A stretch of DNA of 64,000 nucleotides. Origin: Alphaproteobacteria bacterium (GTDB taxonomy: Bacteria; Pseudomonadota; Alphaproteobacteria; CAAGCB01; CAG-977). A model generated the notes under the pieces. The model did not search any database. It saw only the letters and a list, made by a program, of their open reading frames with translations, and had not been told where the DNA came from. How positions within the stretch are numbered: position 1 is the first letter of the stretch; each line of letters begins with the position of its first letter. This document shows, piece by piece, positions 17,734-26,142 of this stretch. The translations under genes and the position numbers were made by a program. The stretch lies in contig JAKSVU010000007.1 of NCBI GenBank assembly GCA_024413465.1, forward strand, positions 26,542 through 90,541. Direction: 5' to 3'.

Positions 17734-18006
17734 TTATCTAACAATTCTTCTTAATGTCATACCTGGTCTAAATCTTGGTGTCTTAATTTCAGGTAAGTCC
17801 ATTTCTTTTCCTGTACGTGGATTACGAATTAAAGTTGCCTTACGTTTTGTAATGTCAAATGTTCCAAACCCGACCAAATGAACACTTTCACCCTCAACTA
17901 AAGCATCTTGAATTGTTTCTAAGATAACGTCTAAAGCTAAATCAGCAACACCTTTTGTCATGCCACCTTTTTTAGCTACTCTCGAAATAAATTCATTTTT
18001 ATTCAT
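17734..18006 (-). CDS. hup: Histone-like DNA-binding protein HU
   Basis: Dimeric nucleoid protein that bends DNA. At 90 residues it is canonical: MNKNEFISRVA start, GFGTFDITKRKA, and the DNA-gripping arm RNPRTGKEMDLPEIKTPRFR. It lies 21 bp after the metallopeptidase-like gene, so it may be partly read from that transcript, and is closed by its own terminator. Confidence 0.96.
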   Translation of the reverse strand: MNKNEFISRVAKKGGMTKGVADLALDVILETIQDALVEGESVHLVGFGTFDITKRKATLIRNPRTGKEMDLPEIKTPRFRPGMTLRRIVR

Positions 18007-18027
18007 AACTTTCTCCTAATTAAAATT

Positions 18028-19098
18028 TTATCTTCCTAATGTTTTGCCTTTTGCAGCCAATAAAGCTGTCCATTTATCTATCGTATTTCCCATAGACATC
18101 GTTTCTTGTTCATCTGATTTTGGCTTACCCATTTCTGGCAATCGACGAGCAAATGCATCCTTATGAGTTGGCATCGTATTCGGAGTCAAATCTGGTTTTT
18201 GACCATTTAACTCTTCACGCAACTTAAAGAAATCTATTGCATCCTTTTTAGTTCTTTCACCAATTGATAAAAATCTGTCTTCATTTAAGAAATCTGGATT
18301 TTCATCTGCCAAATAGTTTCCATTCTTTGTCCAACCTATTTTTTCGACAACCGTCTTAGAATCCATACTTTTTTCAAAAGTAAAAATATTTTCAGGATCA
18401 ACATCTTTACCATCTGTTTTAATCGCTTTCAACGTATCATGCATAGGTTCGATAATGTATCCTTCTTCATAATTCTGCTTTGTACCTGTTTGGTCATACC
18501 AACCTTTAAATACACCAGCAACAAATTTATTATTTATCTCGCCTTCTTGAGCCCATGCTTGTTCATAAGCTTTGAAAATTGGTGGATAAAATTTACCAAA
18601 TGTTTCCAAAGGTCCCTTATCCCCTTGCAACTCTAATTCTTTACAAGCTTTCAATGCATATGCTTGAGCATCTGCTTCTTTTGCCCTAGATTGACGAATA
18701 ATTGAAGCAACGTCTAATTTATCGCGATCTGGATATTCGGACATACGGACACCTTGACCAGCATGACGACTTTCATGACATAAAGTACTAACTAATTTAT
18801 CATCAGAAGCCATTGGACCTAAACCGATACAATCAATTCCGCCAAAACAACAACCAAAACAATTCGTTCCCGCATCCAAAAAACCAAATTTATATCCAGC
18901 AGAAGCTGCAATTTCCAAAGTTTCCTTTCCAGCTTCAGATTTTGATAAACGATTAACGATATCAATCATACGAGGGCGTTCTTCTTCAGTACATAAAGAA
19001 ATATCAACATCAACGAGTAATTCTGCTTTTGGATCATAGACTTTTTGAGGTATTGGTTGTTCAAAAAGAGCCTGTAATTTTCTATCCACTATTTCCAT
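18028..19098 (-). CDS. DUF6782-like putative metallopeptidase
   Basis: 356 residues from the ATG at 19098, preceded by AGGGAAG; the frame also has an upstream ATG at 19161 without a good ribosome site. A zinc-type motif HESRH (H108-H112) is followed 29 residues later by a Glu in RAKEADAQAYA (E141), the layout of gluzincin-like peptidases. Residues 80-90 hold four Cys (CFGCCFGGIDC). The same core occurs in the gene at 43.5-44.8 kb. No signal peptide is visible. The last residues, WTALLAAKGKTLGR, match the shared C-terminal tail. The family name is from memory; the target is unknown. Confidence 0.7.
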   Translation of the reverse strand: MEIVDRKLQALFEQPIPQKVYDPKAELLVDVDISLCTEEERPRMIDIVNRLSKSEAGKETLEIAASAGYKFGFLDAGTNCFGCCFGGIDCIGLGPMASDDKLVSTLCHESRHAGQGVRMSEYPDRDKLDVASIIRQSRAKEADAQAYALKACKELELQGDKGPLETFGKFYPPIFKAYEQAWAQEGEINNKFVAGVFKGWYDQTGTKQNYEEGYIIEPMHDTLKAIKTDGKDVDPENIFTFEKSMDSKTVVEKIGWTKNGNYLADENPDFLNEDRFLSIGERTKKDAIDFFKLREELNGQKPDLTPNTMPTHKDAFARRLPEMGKPKSDEQETMSMGNTIDKWTALLAAKGKTLGR

Positions 19099-19194
19099 AT
19101 TATTCTTCCCTAATTTCAATATACAAACAAAATCACGTACATCACGAGTGACGCCACTCATTTACTAGTATGGAATTTACACATTTTACATTAC

Positions 19195-19219
19195 TTTTGT
19201 CAATTGTTTTTGGACAAAA
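19195..19219 (-). promoter_or_regulatory. GACA/TGTC inverted repeat before the DUF6782-like gene
   Basis: TTTTGTC (19195-19201) and GACAAAA (19213-19219) form a 7-bp inverted repeat with an 11-bp spacer. On the minus strand it contains TTGACA, a possible -35 for the metallopeptidase-like gene. The half-sites face the opposite way from the repeats before the HNH operon and the 43.5 kb gene. Confidence 0.35.
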
Positions 19220-19236
19220 ATTAAAAAAATTTACAC

Positions 19237-19271
19237 AAAAAAAGCCCTCTTTTTTTCAAGAGGGCTTTTTA
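19237..19271 (-). terminator. Terminator after the NrdD-like mini gene
   Basis: A 10-bp stem (AAGCCCTCTT / AAGAGGGCTT) flanked by A- and T-runs follows the 61-codon gene on the minus strand. Confidence 0.85.
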
Positions 19272-19277
19272 AATTTT

Positions 19278-19463
19278 CTATTCAGCTGCTTCACACAAAC
19301 AGGAAGATTTTTCCAAAGCAATTTTTTCACTAAAATTTAAGCGTTCAGCAAACTCTGCTTTTTTCCCGATATTGAATCCCTCTACTGGACGGAAATACCC
19401 CATCACTCTGGTCCAAATCTCGCAAGGCTGACGTTCTTCATCTTTTAATACGATTGTATCCAT
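19278..19463 (-). CDS. NrdD C-terminus-like mini protein
   Basis: 61 residues. The core CEIWTRVMGYFRPVEGFNIG followed by KKAEFAERL closely resembles the extreme C-terminus of anaerobic (class III) ribonucleotide reductase NrdD, with its (R/T)RVxGYxRP...NxGKxxE pattern. In full-length NrdD this segment neighbours the zinc site and the glycyl-radical Gly. Here only Cys14 stays in the core, and Cys55/Cys57 lie in a short tail; the glycyl-radical loop and barrel are missing. An AGGGAG site precedes the ATG. It has its own terminator, and an inverted-repeat leader lies upstream. Its role is unknown; it could be a stand-alone accessory subunit. Confidence 0.7.
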   Translation of the reverse strand: MDTIVLKDEERQPCEIWTRVMGYFRPVEGFNIGKKAEFAERLNFSEKIALEKSSCLCEAAE

Positions 19464-19479
19464 GGCATTTCTCCCTGTT

Positions 19480-19548
19480 GTTAACCCCGTAATTCTAGTT
19501 ATACAACTAATATCTTAAAATGGGGTTAACAGACACAATATATATTAT
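19480..19548 (-). promoter_or_regulatory. Structured leader with possible NrdR box before the NrdD-like gene
   Basis: GTTAACCCC (19480-19488) and GGGGTTAAC (19522-19530) form a perfect 9-bp inverted repeat that encloses a smaller one (TAGTT/AACTA). Just outside, ACACAATATATATT (19533-19546) resembles one NrdR box (AT-rich palindrome with ACAC/GTGT ends). A proper NrdR site has two boxes about 31-32 bp apart, and the second was not found. Confidence 0.3.
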
Positions 19549-20954
19549 CGACCAAACCTTTCAGCAAACATTTTTGCCTGAATTGCTTGAGAAAAAGAAG
19601 ATCGAACTTGTGATTGTTGATTATTTTCTTTTTCTTTCAATATGTTATTCTTTTCCATAATCCGCCCATGCAAACCTTTCATCATTGACGGGCCTTCTAC
19701 AGAAGCTTGAAGCTCTTGTCCATCCAGCGTTAAACCACGGTTTAAAAATTCAGCGGCAATTTTTTCATTACTCTCTTGAAGATTTTTTCTACGAATGCTT
19801 GTCTTTTCACCTTTAGCTAAACCTATCTTTTCAAAACAACTTTTTCTGGCATTTTCCATTGCTTTTTTATCCGTATAATCCATAGGCAAATATCTATATG
19901 CAAATTTACGAAAACTCTCTTCTGTAAACTCTATATTTTCACCTTGCATATGTGCCAATTCAACTTCAGCAGCATTGCGTTCCAAAGTAACTATTTTCGT
20001 ATCACGAACACCTCTAAAATATTTTGCTTTTTCATCATATGCTTTCTTAGCATTCGGATTTAAATCCTTTAAAGCAAACATTTTTTTCTGTTCAGCTAAC
20101 GTTTTTGTATCCTTTTTAGGATCAGCACTTAATCCATACTTAACAGCACAAGCATCTAACTTTGCTTCTTCTGAAGTTAACTTTATGCCCTTTTTCTTCT
20201 TTTCAGCAATTTTTTCGGACATATGAGATGAACCATATAATTGATCTCGAGTTTCTTCGATAAATTTTTTAAATGTTTCTTCACGCAATTCTTTCAAGAA
20301 ATCTTCACATCTTTTCTTTTCATCTGAAATAATTTTGTTTTTCATTTTTTGAACAGAATTATCATAACGTCTATGAGATGCTTCAACTTTCTTTCTAGCT
20401 TCCATAATCTCAGAAACAGCACGCTGTGCTTCTTCTCTTCTAGCAAACAAATCTAATTTTTTTTCACCATCATTATTGTTTTGATTTCTTTGCTGTTTAG
20501 CCTCATTCTCACGCTTTTTGTTCAAATTTTCATTCATTTTTTCAGCATGCTCTTTTTCAGCTTTTTCACTTGTATTACCAAAGGTTTTGATCCCCTTGGC
20601 TTCACAGGCTTTTTTCAATTGACGAACAACGTCAGGTGTTAAATCATCTACTGTTGATGCCCATCCTTCATTCAAAACTTGTTGAATTAAAGCTTCTAAC
20701 TTTGAAGCAGAAATTTTTTCTTCTGGCTTCATAGAATGGAATTCTGCAGCTTTTGATCCATCATCATAAATTTTTCCACCATTAACAGTTGAAATCTCAA
20801 CCTTTTTCTGTCCGTCCTTTTCTACAACTTTTACATCAGAGATAGCGCCTGCACTTTTACTTTTATGCATACGACTGTAAGAAGTCTCCTGATCTTCTTT
20901 CAATTTTTTCCAAACTTTTTTTAATTTTTGTGTATCTTTTTGTTCTTCAGTCAT
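19545..20954 (-). CDS. Charged coiled-coil protein with GW module
   Basis: 469 residues, highly charged (Lys/Glu), no signal peptide or membrane helix. A short beta-rich start (VKVVEKDGQKKVEISTVNGG) is followed by residues 80-125, LIQQVLNEGWASTVDD through KKACEAKGIKTFGN. This matches in layout a module of the 859-residue neighbour and, by eye, the polyvalent-protein (LPD) domains of conjugative relaxases. Residues 130-470 are mostly long helices. The tail is QAIQAKMFAERFGR, the shared C-terminal signature. It starts 13 bp after the 859-residue protein, so the pair is an operon. Function not recognised; I infer a cargo or effector-like protein. Confidence 0.6.
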   Translation of the reverse strand: MTEEQKDTQKLKKVWKKLKEDQETSYSRMHKSKSAGAISDVKVVEKDGQKKVEISTVNGGKIYDDGSKAAEFHSMKPEEKISASKLEALIQQVLNEGWASTVDDLTPDVVRQLKKACEAKGIKTFGNTSEKAEKEHAEKMNENLNKKRENEAKQQRNQNNNDGEKKLDLFARREEAQRAVSEIMEARKKVEASHRRYDNSVQKMKNKIISDEKKRCEDFLKELREETFKKFIEETRDQLYGSSHMSEKIAEKKKKGIKLTSEEAKLDACAVKYGLSADPKKDTKTLAEQKKMFALKDLNPNAKKAYDEKAKYFRGVRDTKIVTLERNAAEVELAHMQGENIEFTEESFRKFAYRYLPMDYTDKKAMENARKSCFEKIGLAKGEKTSIRRKNLQESNEKIAAEFLNRGLTLDGQELQASVEGPSMMKGLHGRIMEKNNILKEKENNQQSQVRSSFSQAIQAKMFAERFGR

Positions 20955-20967
20955 AGCTTCTCACCAA

Positions 20968-23547
20968 TTAATAAGTTCTATCCGTAACGTTTTTAAAGAC
21001 ATATCTACCTAGTTTCTTTTCAACCTGATTATTAAACTGATTACTACTTTCTTGAGCAGATTTTGACTGGTACTTACCAGTAACTGATGTTAATTGTTTA
21101 CCTTTCGTCATCTTTGCAAATTGTTTTTGATATTTTTCTTCATTTGCAATATTGTCTGACCGAATATCACCAATTTTTTGCAATTTTTTAGATGGATTCT
21201 TTCCTGGAATATCATCTAATGTTTCAGGAACAGCCGCAACTATTTGAATCTCATCTCTTTTCTTTAAATCTTCAGGAGACTTCACAGCTTTTTCCATTAC
21301 AGAAACCAAATTTGCCTTTGTTTGTTCTGTTGCATACATATATCTTAATGTAATACCCCGACCACTCTCTACAGCTTCTTTTTCTACATCTTCTGACCAA
21401 AATTTACGAGGAACTTGAACACTATCAAAAGATTCTACACCTTTTTTAAGACTATCTGCACGACAAGCATCTCTTAAGCAAATAATTTTTTCTTCTTCTT
21501 TTGATAAACTATCCCCTTTTTCTAATTTTTCTTCAATTTCATTCCACTTCTGATGCATTTTTCCAGACATATCTTGTTCAAGATTCTGTCTTTCTTGTGC
21601 TTGATCTTCAGATAATTTTCCTAAATAGGATTCCGCTTCTTTATAATACCCATTATACAACATCGCAATCCCACTAGCCTGTGTTTCGTTATATTTACCA
21701 TCTAGAGTTTTCAAATATAAATCATCAACCATTCTTTGTTGCAAACTCTTTGGAGCTGTCTGAGTTTGCGAAACTTCATTTAATCCATTTTCTTGTGAAG
21801 AATCAACACCTTTTGTATTCTGAACATCTTTTTGCAACTGTACATCTTTTGCATTAAACGGACCATATCCATCAGCATGAGCAGCCCGTACACTTTCAAA
21901 TGATGGCTCTTTTTCTTTAGCATATGAATCAACAACGTCAAAACGACGATCCAAATCTGCAACACGATTAAGCAAGCGAGATTTTGTAATTTTATCTATA
22001 TTTTCAAGTGCATTTTTTTGTGCTTCAGAATCCATTTCATTCCATTCCTTTTCAGTATATTTTGGAATTGTTGGATTATACCTTTCAGAAGCATCATTAG
22101 CAGCTTTTATCATTTCCTCCGTCGGAACAAAATCTTTTACAGGCATACCTAATATTTGACAAGCAATAAACAACTGCTTGTTCATTTCAGAAGAACCTTT
22201 TAATCGACAAGAAGTCCAACCATTCATTTGCCCCATACGAACCATTGTTAACGCTTCTTGCAATGTAGGAGCCTTCTGTTTATTATTAGAATAATCAATT
22301 CTATGTCTACCAACAAACATCTTATTGCCTGTTTCCATTGATACAGACTTACATGTATATCCTTTTACATCTTTAACAGAACTAATTCCGGCAAACGGAG
22401 ATGCAACTTGTGGTTGCGATAAAGAGCCTTCAATTGCATAAGTTTTTAACCAACGTTGCAATTTTTCAGGACCACCTAAGTAAGTCTCCGTCAAAACATC
22501 TTTCTCAGAATCATCCTTATGCTCATCATCTTCTTCTGGTTCGGCTCCACCTATACCAAAAGATCCTGTATGTTCATCATCTTCTTCATCAACTAATTGC
22601 GAAGCTGGATACGGATTTTCAACCACCTGTCCTCCTGGAACATTCACAAAACCATCTTGTTTTTCATCAATATGTTCATCTTCACCTACACCACCAAAGG
22701 TACCTTCTACCTCTTCTGGCTCTACAACATTTTCAACAACCGGTTCCTCAACTAATTGTTCTGGCTCTACAACGTTTTCAACAACTGGTTCTTCAACAGA
22801 TTGTCCCGGCTCTATAACGTTTTCAACAACTGGCTCTTCAACAGATTCAATAACAAATTCATCTTCTTGGTTTGCAACATTTTCTTTTTGTTGCTCCATC
22901 ATCTTCCATTGATTAAAAAAATCACTTCTTTGCTCTGTTAATTTTGCCAATTCAGCACTTAAAGTATTCCAAGCTGAAACCTCTTCTTCCCCCATTTTAG
23001 ACAAATCAAGTTGATGATCTTCTGTAGCGGAAAATTCTATTTCCTTACCTTCCGGTGTAACAAATTCTGCCTTTGTAAATTCATTATCAAAATAATCAAC
23101 GGATCCCATACTTCTTCCTTCAGCATCATGTGCAAAGAAATGTAATCCTCTGTCCGTTTCATAACAGAACATCTTGCCATTCTCATCAAGATAAACGAAT
23201 TCACTTGATCCATTTTCTAACTTTTTCTCCTGAATAATCCCCTTTCCAGGAATTTCATGAGCAATCATTTCCGGTTCTTTTTCTTGTTCAACTTGAGGCT
23301 GTGTGACAACAGTTTCTTCAGCAACTGGTTGATTTTTCAAAGTTTCTTGATAAATCTGACTTGCTTCATCCCATGAAATAGTTGAATTATCTTCTTGTCT
23401 TACCGGTTCTTCATACATCACCGTATGAGCAGCACGTTGCTCTGCTAAAGCCAGTTCCATTGGATCTTTATTACGATTTCTATATTCTTCTTTTCTTTGT
23501 TTATTAAAGAATTCATCATAAATCCGTTCTTCTTTACTTTTTGCCAT
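20968..23547 (-). CDS. Large acidic protein with LPD7-like module and 15-residue repeats
   Basis: 859 residues, no signal peptide. The N-terminal part has a beta-rich segment (SEFVYLDENGKMFCYETDRG). Residues 242-285 hold three near-identical 15-residue repeats of the form EPVVENVxEPxQxVE, followed by an acidic linker. Around residues 425-480, LQEALTMVRMGQMNGWTSCR and FIACQILGMPVKDFVPTEE resemble LPD7-type domains of conjugative relaxases (xxMxxLAxxxGW...GS.E...A...G..V..Y.PT). The rest is helical and charged. The end has VEKKLGR, like the shared tail, followed by 11 extra residues, consistent with a lost stop codon. Function unknown. Confidence 0.6.
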   Translation of the reverse strand: MAKSKEERIYDEFFNKQRKEEYRNRNKDPMELALAEQRAAHTVMYEEPVRQEDNSTISWDEASQIYQETLKNQPVAEETVVTQPQVEQEKEPEMIAHEIPGKGIIQEKKLENGSSEFVYLDENGKMFCYETDRGLHFFAHDAEGRSMGSVDYFDNEFTKAEFVTPEGKEIEFSATEDHQLDLSKMGEEEVSAWNTLSAELAKLTEQRSDFFNQWKMMEQQKENVANQEDEFVIESVEEPVVENVIEPGQSVEEPVVENVVEPEQLVEEPVVENVVEPEEVEGTFGGVGEDEHIDEKQDGFVNVPGGQVVENPYPASQLVDEEDDEHTGSFGIGGAEPEEDDEHKDDSEKDVLTETYLGGPEKLQRWLKTYAIEGSLSQPQVASPFAGISSVKDVKGYTCKSVSMETGNKMFVGRHRIDYSNNKQKAPTLQEALTMVRMGQMNGWTSCRLKGSSEMNKQLFIACQILGMPVKDFVPTEEMIKAANDASERYNPTIPKYTEKEWNEMDSEAQKNALENIDKITKSRLLNRVADLDRRFDVVDSYAKEKEPSFESVRAAHADGYGPFNAKDVQLQKDVQNTKGVDSSQENGLNEVSQTQTAPKSLQQRMVDDLYLKTLDGKYNETQASGIAMLYNGYYKEAESYLGKLSEDQAQERQNLEQDMSGKMHQKWNEIEEKLEKGDSLSKEEEKIICLRDACRADSLKKGVESFDSVQVPRKFWSEDVEKEAVESGRGITLRYMYATEQTKANLVSVMEKAVKSPEDLKKRDEIQIVAAVPETLDDIPGKNPSKKLQKIGDIRSDNIANEEKYQKQFAKMTKGKQLTSVTGKYQSKSAQESSNQFNNQVEKKLGRYVFKNVTDRTY
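22720..22852 (-). repeat. Three tandem 45-bp coding repeats
   Basis: Within the 859-residue protein, three copies of a 45-bp unit encode EPVVENV(I/V)EPxQ(S/L)VE. The copies are almost identical in DNA, the third diverging at its end, which suggests recent slippage expansion. Confidence 0.75.
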
Positions 23548-23609
23548 GGCTAGTACTCCCGTTACAATTATATTTATTATAATATAACATACTTTTTAGA
23601 AAAAGATAT

Positions 23610-23641
23610 GACAAATTTTTGAAATTTTCATATTTTTTGTC
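23610..23641 (-). promoter_or_regulatory. GACA/TGTC inverted repeat and AT-rich promoter of the large-protein operon
   Basis: GACAAA (23610-23615) and TTTGTC (23636-23641) are inverted around a 20-bp A/T-rich core. Downstream on the minus strand, towards the start at 23547, lie TATATT/TATAAT-like sequences. It resembles the repeats before the HNH operon and the 43.5 kb gene, with a longer spacer. Confidence 0.35.
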
Positions 23642-23642
23642 T

Positions 23643-23682
23643 AAAAAAAGTAAGGAGCTTTTGAAAAATCAAAAGCTCCCCT
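23643..23682 (-). terminator. Terminator after pgk
   Basis: An 11-bp stem (GGAGCTTTTGA / TCAAAAGCTCC) is followed within a few bases by a T-run on the minus strand, 21 bp past the pgk stop. Confidence 0.85.
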
Positions 23683-23703
23683 AAAGTTAATTTTGAGAAA
23701 AAA

Positions 23704-24888
23704 TTATTTTTCCAAAACTTTTACACCTGGCAAAATTTTACCTTCCATCCATTCAAGGAAAGCACCACCAGCAGCTGATAAATATGATAATTTAGCAGCA
23801 ACACCAGCTTTTTTCAAAGCAGATACTGTATCACCGCCACCACCAATGGATTTTAATCCTTTGGCTGTCAAATCAGCAACTTTTTCAGCAATAGCAAACG
23901 TTGCTTTGTTGAAAGGTTTAATTTCAAAAGCACCTACTGGACCATTCCAAATAACTGTCTTGCATTCTGCCAATTTAGCATTAACAACTTCGACAGATTT
24001 TGGTCCAATGTCTAAAATCATCTTGTCTGCAGGAACAGCTCTTATATCAACTGTTTCGTTGGCAGCATTTTCAGCAAATTCAGCAGCAACAACAGCATCA
24101 ACAGGCAAAATAATTTCGCAATGTGCAGCTTTTGCTTTTTCCATAATTTCACGAGCGGTATCAGCCATTTCTTTTTCACACAAAGAGGCCCCGACTTCTA
24201 CACCTTGAGCATACAAGAATGTATTAGCCATACCACCACCGATAACTAATTTATCTACTTTTTTAACCAAGTTACCCAACAAATCTAACTTTGTTGAAAC
24301 TTTTGCACCACCAACGATAGCTGCAACTGGGCGGACTGGATTACCTAAAGCAGCATCCAAAGCTTCCAATTCAGCTTGCATCAATAAACCAGCTGCATTT
24401 GGTTTTAACTTTGCCATTCCTTCTGTAGAAGCATGAGCACGATGTGCACAAGAAAATGCATCATTAACATAAATATCGACATCTTTTGCCAATTTAGCAG
24501 CAAAATCTGCATCATTTTTTTCTTCTTCCGCATAGAAACGCAAATTTTCCAGCATAATAACGTCACCATTCTTCATAGCTTTGATTGCTGCAGAAACTTT
24601 TTCACCGATACAATCATCAACAAAAGGAACCTTTTGTCCTAATGCTTTTTCAACGTCAGCAACGATTTGACCTAAGCTCATTTCTGGAACAACTTGACCT
24701 TTTGGACGACCAAAGTGGGAAGCAATAACAACTTTTGCACCTTTTGATGTTAAAGCTTTTACTGTTGGAACAAAACGATCAATACGTGTTGTATCTGTTA
24801 CTTTTCCGTCCTTGAATGGAACGTTCAAATCTGCACGAACGAAAACAACTTTGCCAGCTGCATCTAAATCTTTAATTGTGTTAAACAT
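23704..24888 (-). CDS. pgk: Phosphoglycerate kinase
   Basis: Converts 1,3-bisphosphoglycerate and ADP to 3-phosphoglycerate and ATP in glycolysis. At 394 residues it has the normal length. The N-terminal domain shows [20 protein letters not shown] and SHFGRPKG; the ADP-binding domain shows [34 protein letters not shown] and [16 protein letters not shown]. It follows gap in the usual gap-pgk order, with a terminator in between that may lower or separate expression. Confidence 0.98.
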   Translation of the reverse strand: MFNTIKDLDAAGKVVFVRADLNVPFKDGKVTDTTRIDRFVPTVKALTSKGAKVVIASHFGRPKGQVVPEMSLGQIVADVEKALGQKVPFVDDCIGEKVSAAIKAMKNGDVIMLENLRFYAEEEKNDADFAAKLAKDVDIYVNDAFSCAHRAHASTEGMAKLKPNAAGLLMQAELEALDAALGNPVRPVAAIVGGAKVSTKLDLLGNLVKKVDKLVIGGGMANTFLYAQGVEVGASLCEKEMADTAREIMEKAKAAHCEIILPVDAVVAAEFAENAANETVDIRAVPADKMILDIGPKSVEVVNAKLAECKTVIWNGPVGAFEIKPFNKATFAIAEKVADLTAKGLKSIGGGGDTVSALKKAGVAAKLSYLSAAGGAFLEWMEGKILPGVKVLEK

Positions 24889-24911
24889 CTTTTTTCCTTA
24901 TTTAAAAAAGT

Positions 24912-24947
24912 TAAAAAAAACGGCTCCCTCTATGGGAGGAAGCCGTC
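24912..24947 (-). terminator. Terminator between gap and pgk
   Basis: A GC-rich stem (CGGCTCCCTC / GGGAGGAAGCCG, slightly bulged) is followed by a run of eight T on the minus strand, 16 bp after the gap stop. Confidence 0.8.
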
Positions 24948-24962
24948 TTTCAATTCAAAATC

Positions 24963-25973
24963 TTATTTAATGAATTTTGCCATTGCAACGGCTGTATCAG
25001 ACATACGATTTGAGAAGCCCCATTCGTTATCATACCAGCTGAGGATACGCAAGAAGTTACCATCGATAACTTTTGTTTGGTCAGCATGGAAGATTGAGCT
25101 GTGAGAATCGTGTGTGAAATCTGAAGATACCAATGGTAAATCATTGTATCCCAAGATACCTTTCATTGGGCCTTCTGCAGCAGCTTTGATAGCAGCATTG
25201 ACTTCAGCTTCTGTTGTAGATTTTTCCAAAACAACTTTCAAGTCAACAACTGAAACATCAGCTGTAGGAACACGGATAGCTGAACCTTGTAATTTACCAT
25301 TCAATTCTGGTAATACCAAACCAACAGCTTTTGCAGCACCTGTTGTTGTTGGGATCATTGACAAAGCAGCTGCACGAGCACGATACAAATCCTTGTGCAA
25401 TGTATCAACTGTACGTTGATCACCTGTGTAGCTGTGAATTGTTGTCATATAACCACGAACAATACCAAAATTGTCGTTGATAACTTTAGCAACTGGTGAC
25501 AAGCAGTTTGTTGTGCAAGAACCGTTAGAAACAATCTTGTGTTCTGCTGTCAATTTGTCATGGTTAACACCATAAACAACCGTCAAATCAGCACCTTTTG
25601 AAGGAGCAGAAACTAATACGCGTTTTGCGCCAGCTTCTAAATGTACTTTTGCTTTATCAGCATCTGTAAAACGACCTGTGCATTCGTAAACAACATCGAT
25701 ATCCAATTCTTTCCAAGGTAATTTGGTTGGATCTGGTTCTGCGACAACTTTAATTTTTTTGCCATTTACTGTAATAGAATCGTCTGTTGCTGAAATTTCG
25801 CCTGGGAATTTACCATGTACTGAATCAAATTTCAACAAATGAGCGTTAGCTTGTGGAGAACCTAAATCGTTGATTGCAACGACATCCACATCTGTGCGGC
25901 CTGATTCTGCCAATGCACGGAAAGCTAAACGGCCAATACGACCGAAACCATTAATTGCTACGCGAACTGCCAT
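24963..25973 (-). CDS. gap: Glyceraldehyde-3-phosphate dehydrogenase, type I
   Basis: Oxidises and phosphorylates glyceraldehyde-3-phosphate with NAD+. At 336 residues it is canonical: VAINGFGRIGRLAFRA (NAD fold), SNGSCTTNCLSPVAKV with the catalytic Cys, HSYTGDQRTVD, and SWYDNEWGFSNRM near the C-terminus. A good sigma70-type promoter lies upstream, with a hairpin in the leader. Codons are strongly ordered, as expected of a highly expressed gene. Confidence 0.98.
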   Translation of the reverse strand: MAVRVAINGFGRIGRLAFRALAESGRTDVDVVAINDLGSPQANAHLLKFDSVHGKFPGEISATDDSITVNGKKIKVVAEPDPTKLPWKELDIDVVYECTGRFTDADKAKVHLEAGAKRVLVSAPSKGADLTVVYGVNHDKLTAEHKIVSNGSCTTNCLSPVAKVINDNFGIVRGYMTTIHSYTGDQRTVDTLHKDLYRARAAALSMIPTTTGAAKAVGLVLPELNGKLQGSAIRVPTADVSVVDLKVVLEKSTTEAEVNAAIKAAAEGPMKGILGYNDLPLVSSDFTHDSHSSIFHADQTKVIDGNFLRILSWYDNEWGFSNRMSDTAVAMAKFIK

Positions 25974-26007
25974 ATTAAAATCTCCTTTAAATAAAGACTG
26001 TTCATAA

Positions 26008-26024
26008 CCCGACCCATTCGGGTG
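26008..26024 (-). other. Small hairpin in the gap leader
   Basis: ACCCGA / TCGGGT forms a 6-bp stem with a 5-nt loop in the untranslated leader about 35 bp before the gap start. There is no T-run, so it is not a terminator; it may stabilise the message. Confidence 0.4.
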
Positions 26025-26055
26025 TTAAAAATTTTTGTGCTTTTCTTTTACCACA

Positions 26056-26084
26056 ATTATCAAAAAAATAAAGTTTTTTTTCAA
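26056..26084 (-). promoter_or_regulatory. Promoter of gap
   Basis: TTGAAA (26079-26084) and GATAAT (26056-26061) with a 17-bp spacer on the minus strand. The -35 overlaps the T-run of the nhaA terminator, so gap has its own promoter directly behind it. Confidence 0.55.
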
Positions 26085-26117
26085 AAAAAATACCCATCAT
26101 TTCGACGGGTATTTTCT
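26083..26117 (-). terminator. Terminator after nhaA
   Basis: Stem AATACCC / GGGTATT with an 11-nt loop, followed by a T-run on the minus strand, about 30 bp after the nhaA stop. Confidence 0.75.
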
Positions 26118-26142
26118 ATAATCTCACACAAAATATTTCTAC

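Noticed and set aside
19533..19546. A full NrdR operator before the NrdD-like gene
   Set aside because: Only one box-like sequence was found; the second at the expected distance is missing, so it is noted only as possible.
22401..22817. A 138-codon plus-strand frame of Leu/Gln/His-rich sequence
   Set aside because: It is antisense to the 859-residue protein; its repeats are the mirror image of the coding repeats.
22720..22852. Repeats suggesting a CRISPR array
   Set aside because: The units are contiguous, in frame and without unique spacers; they are coding repeats.
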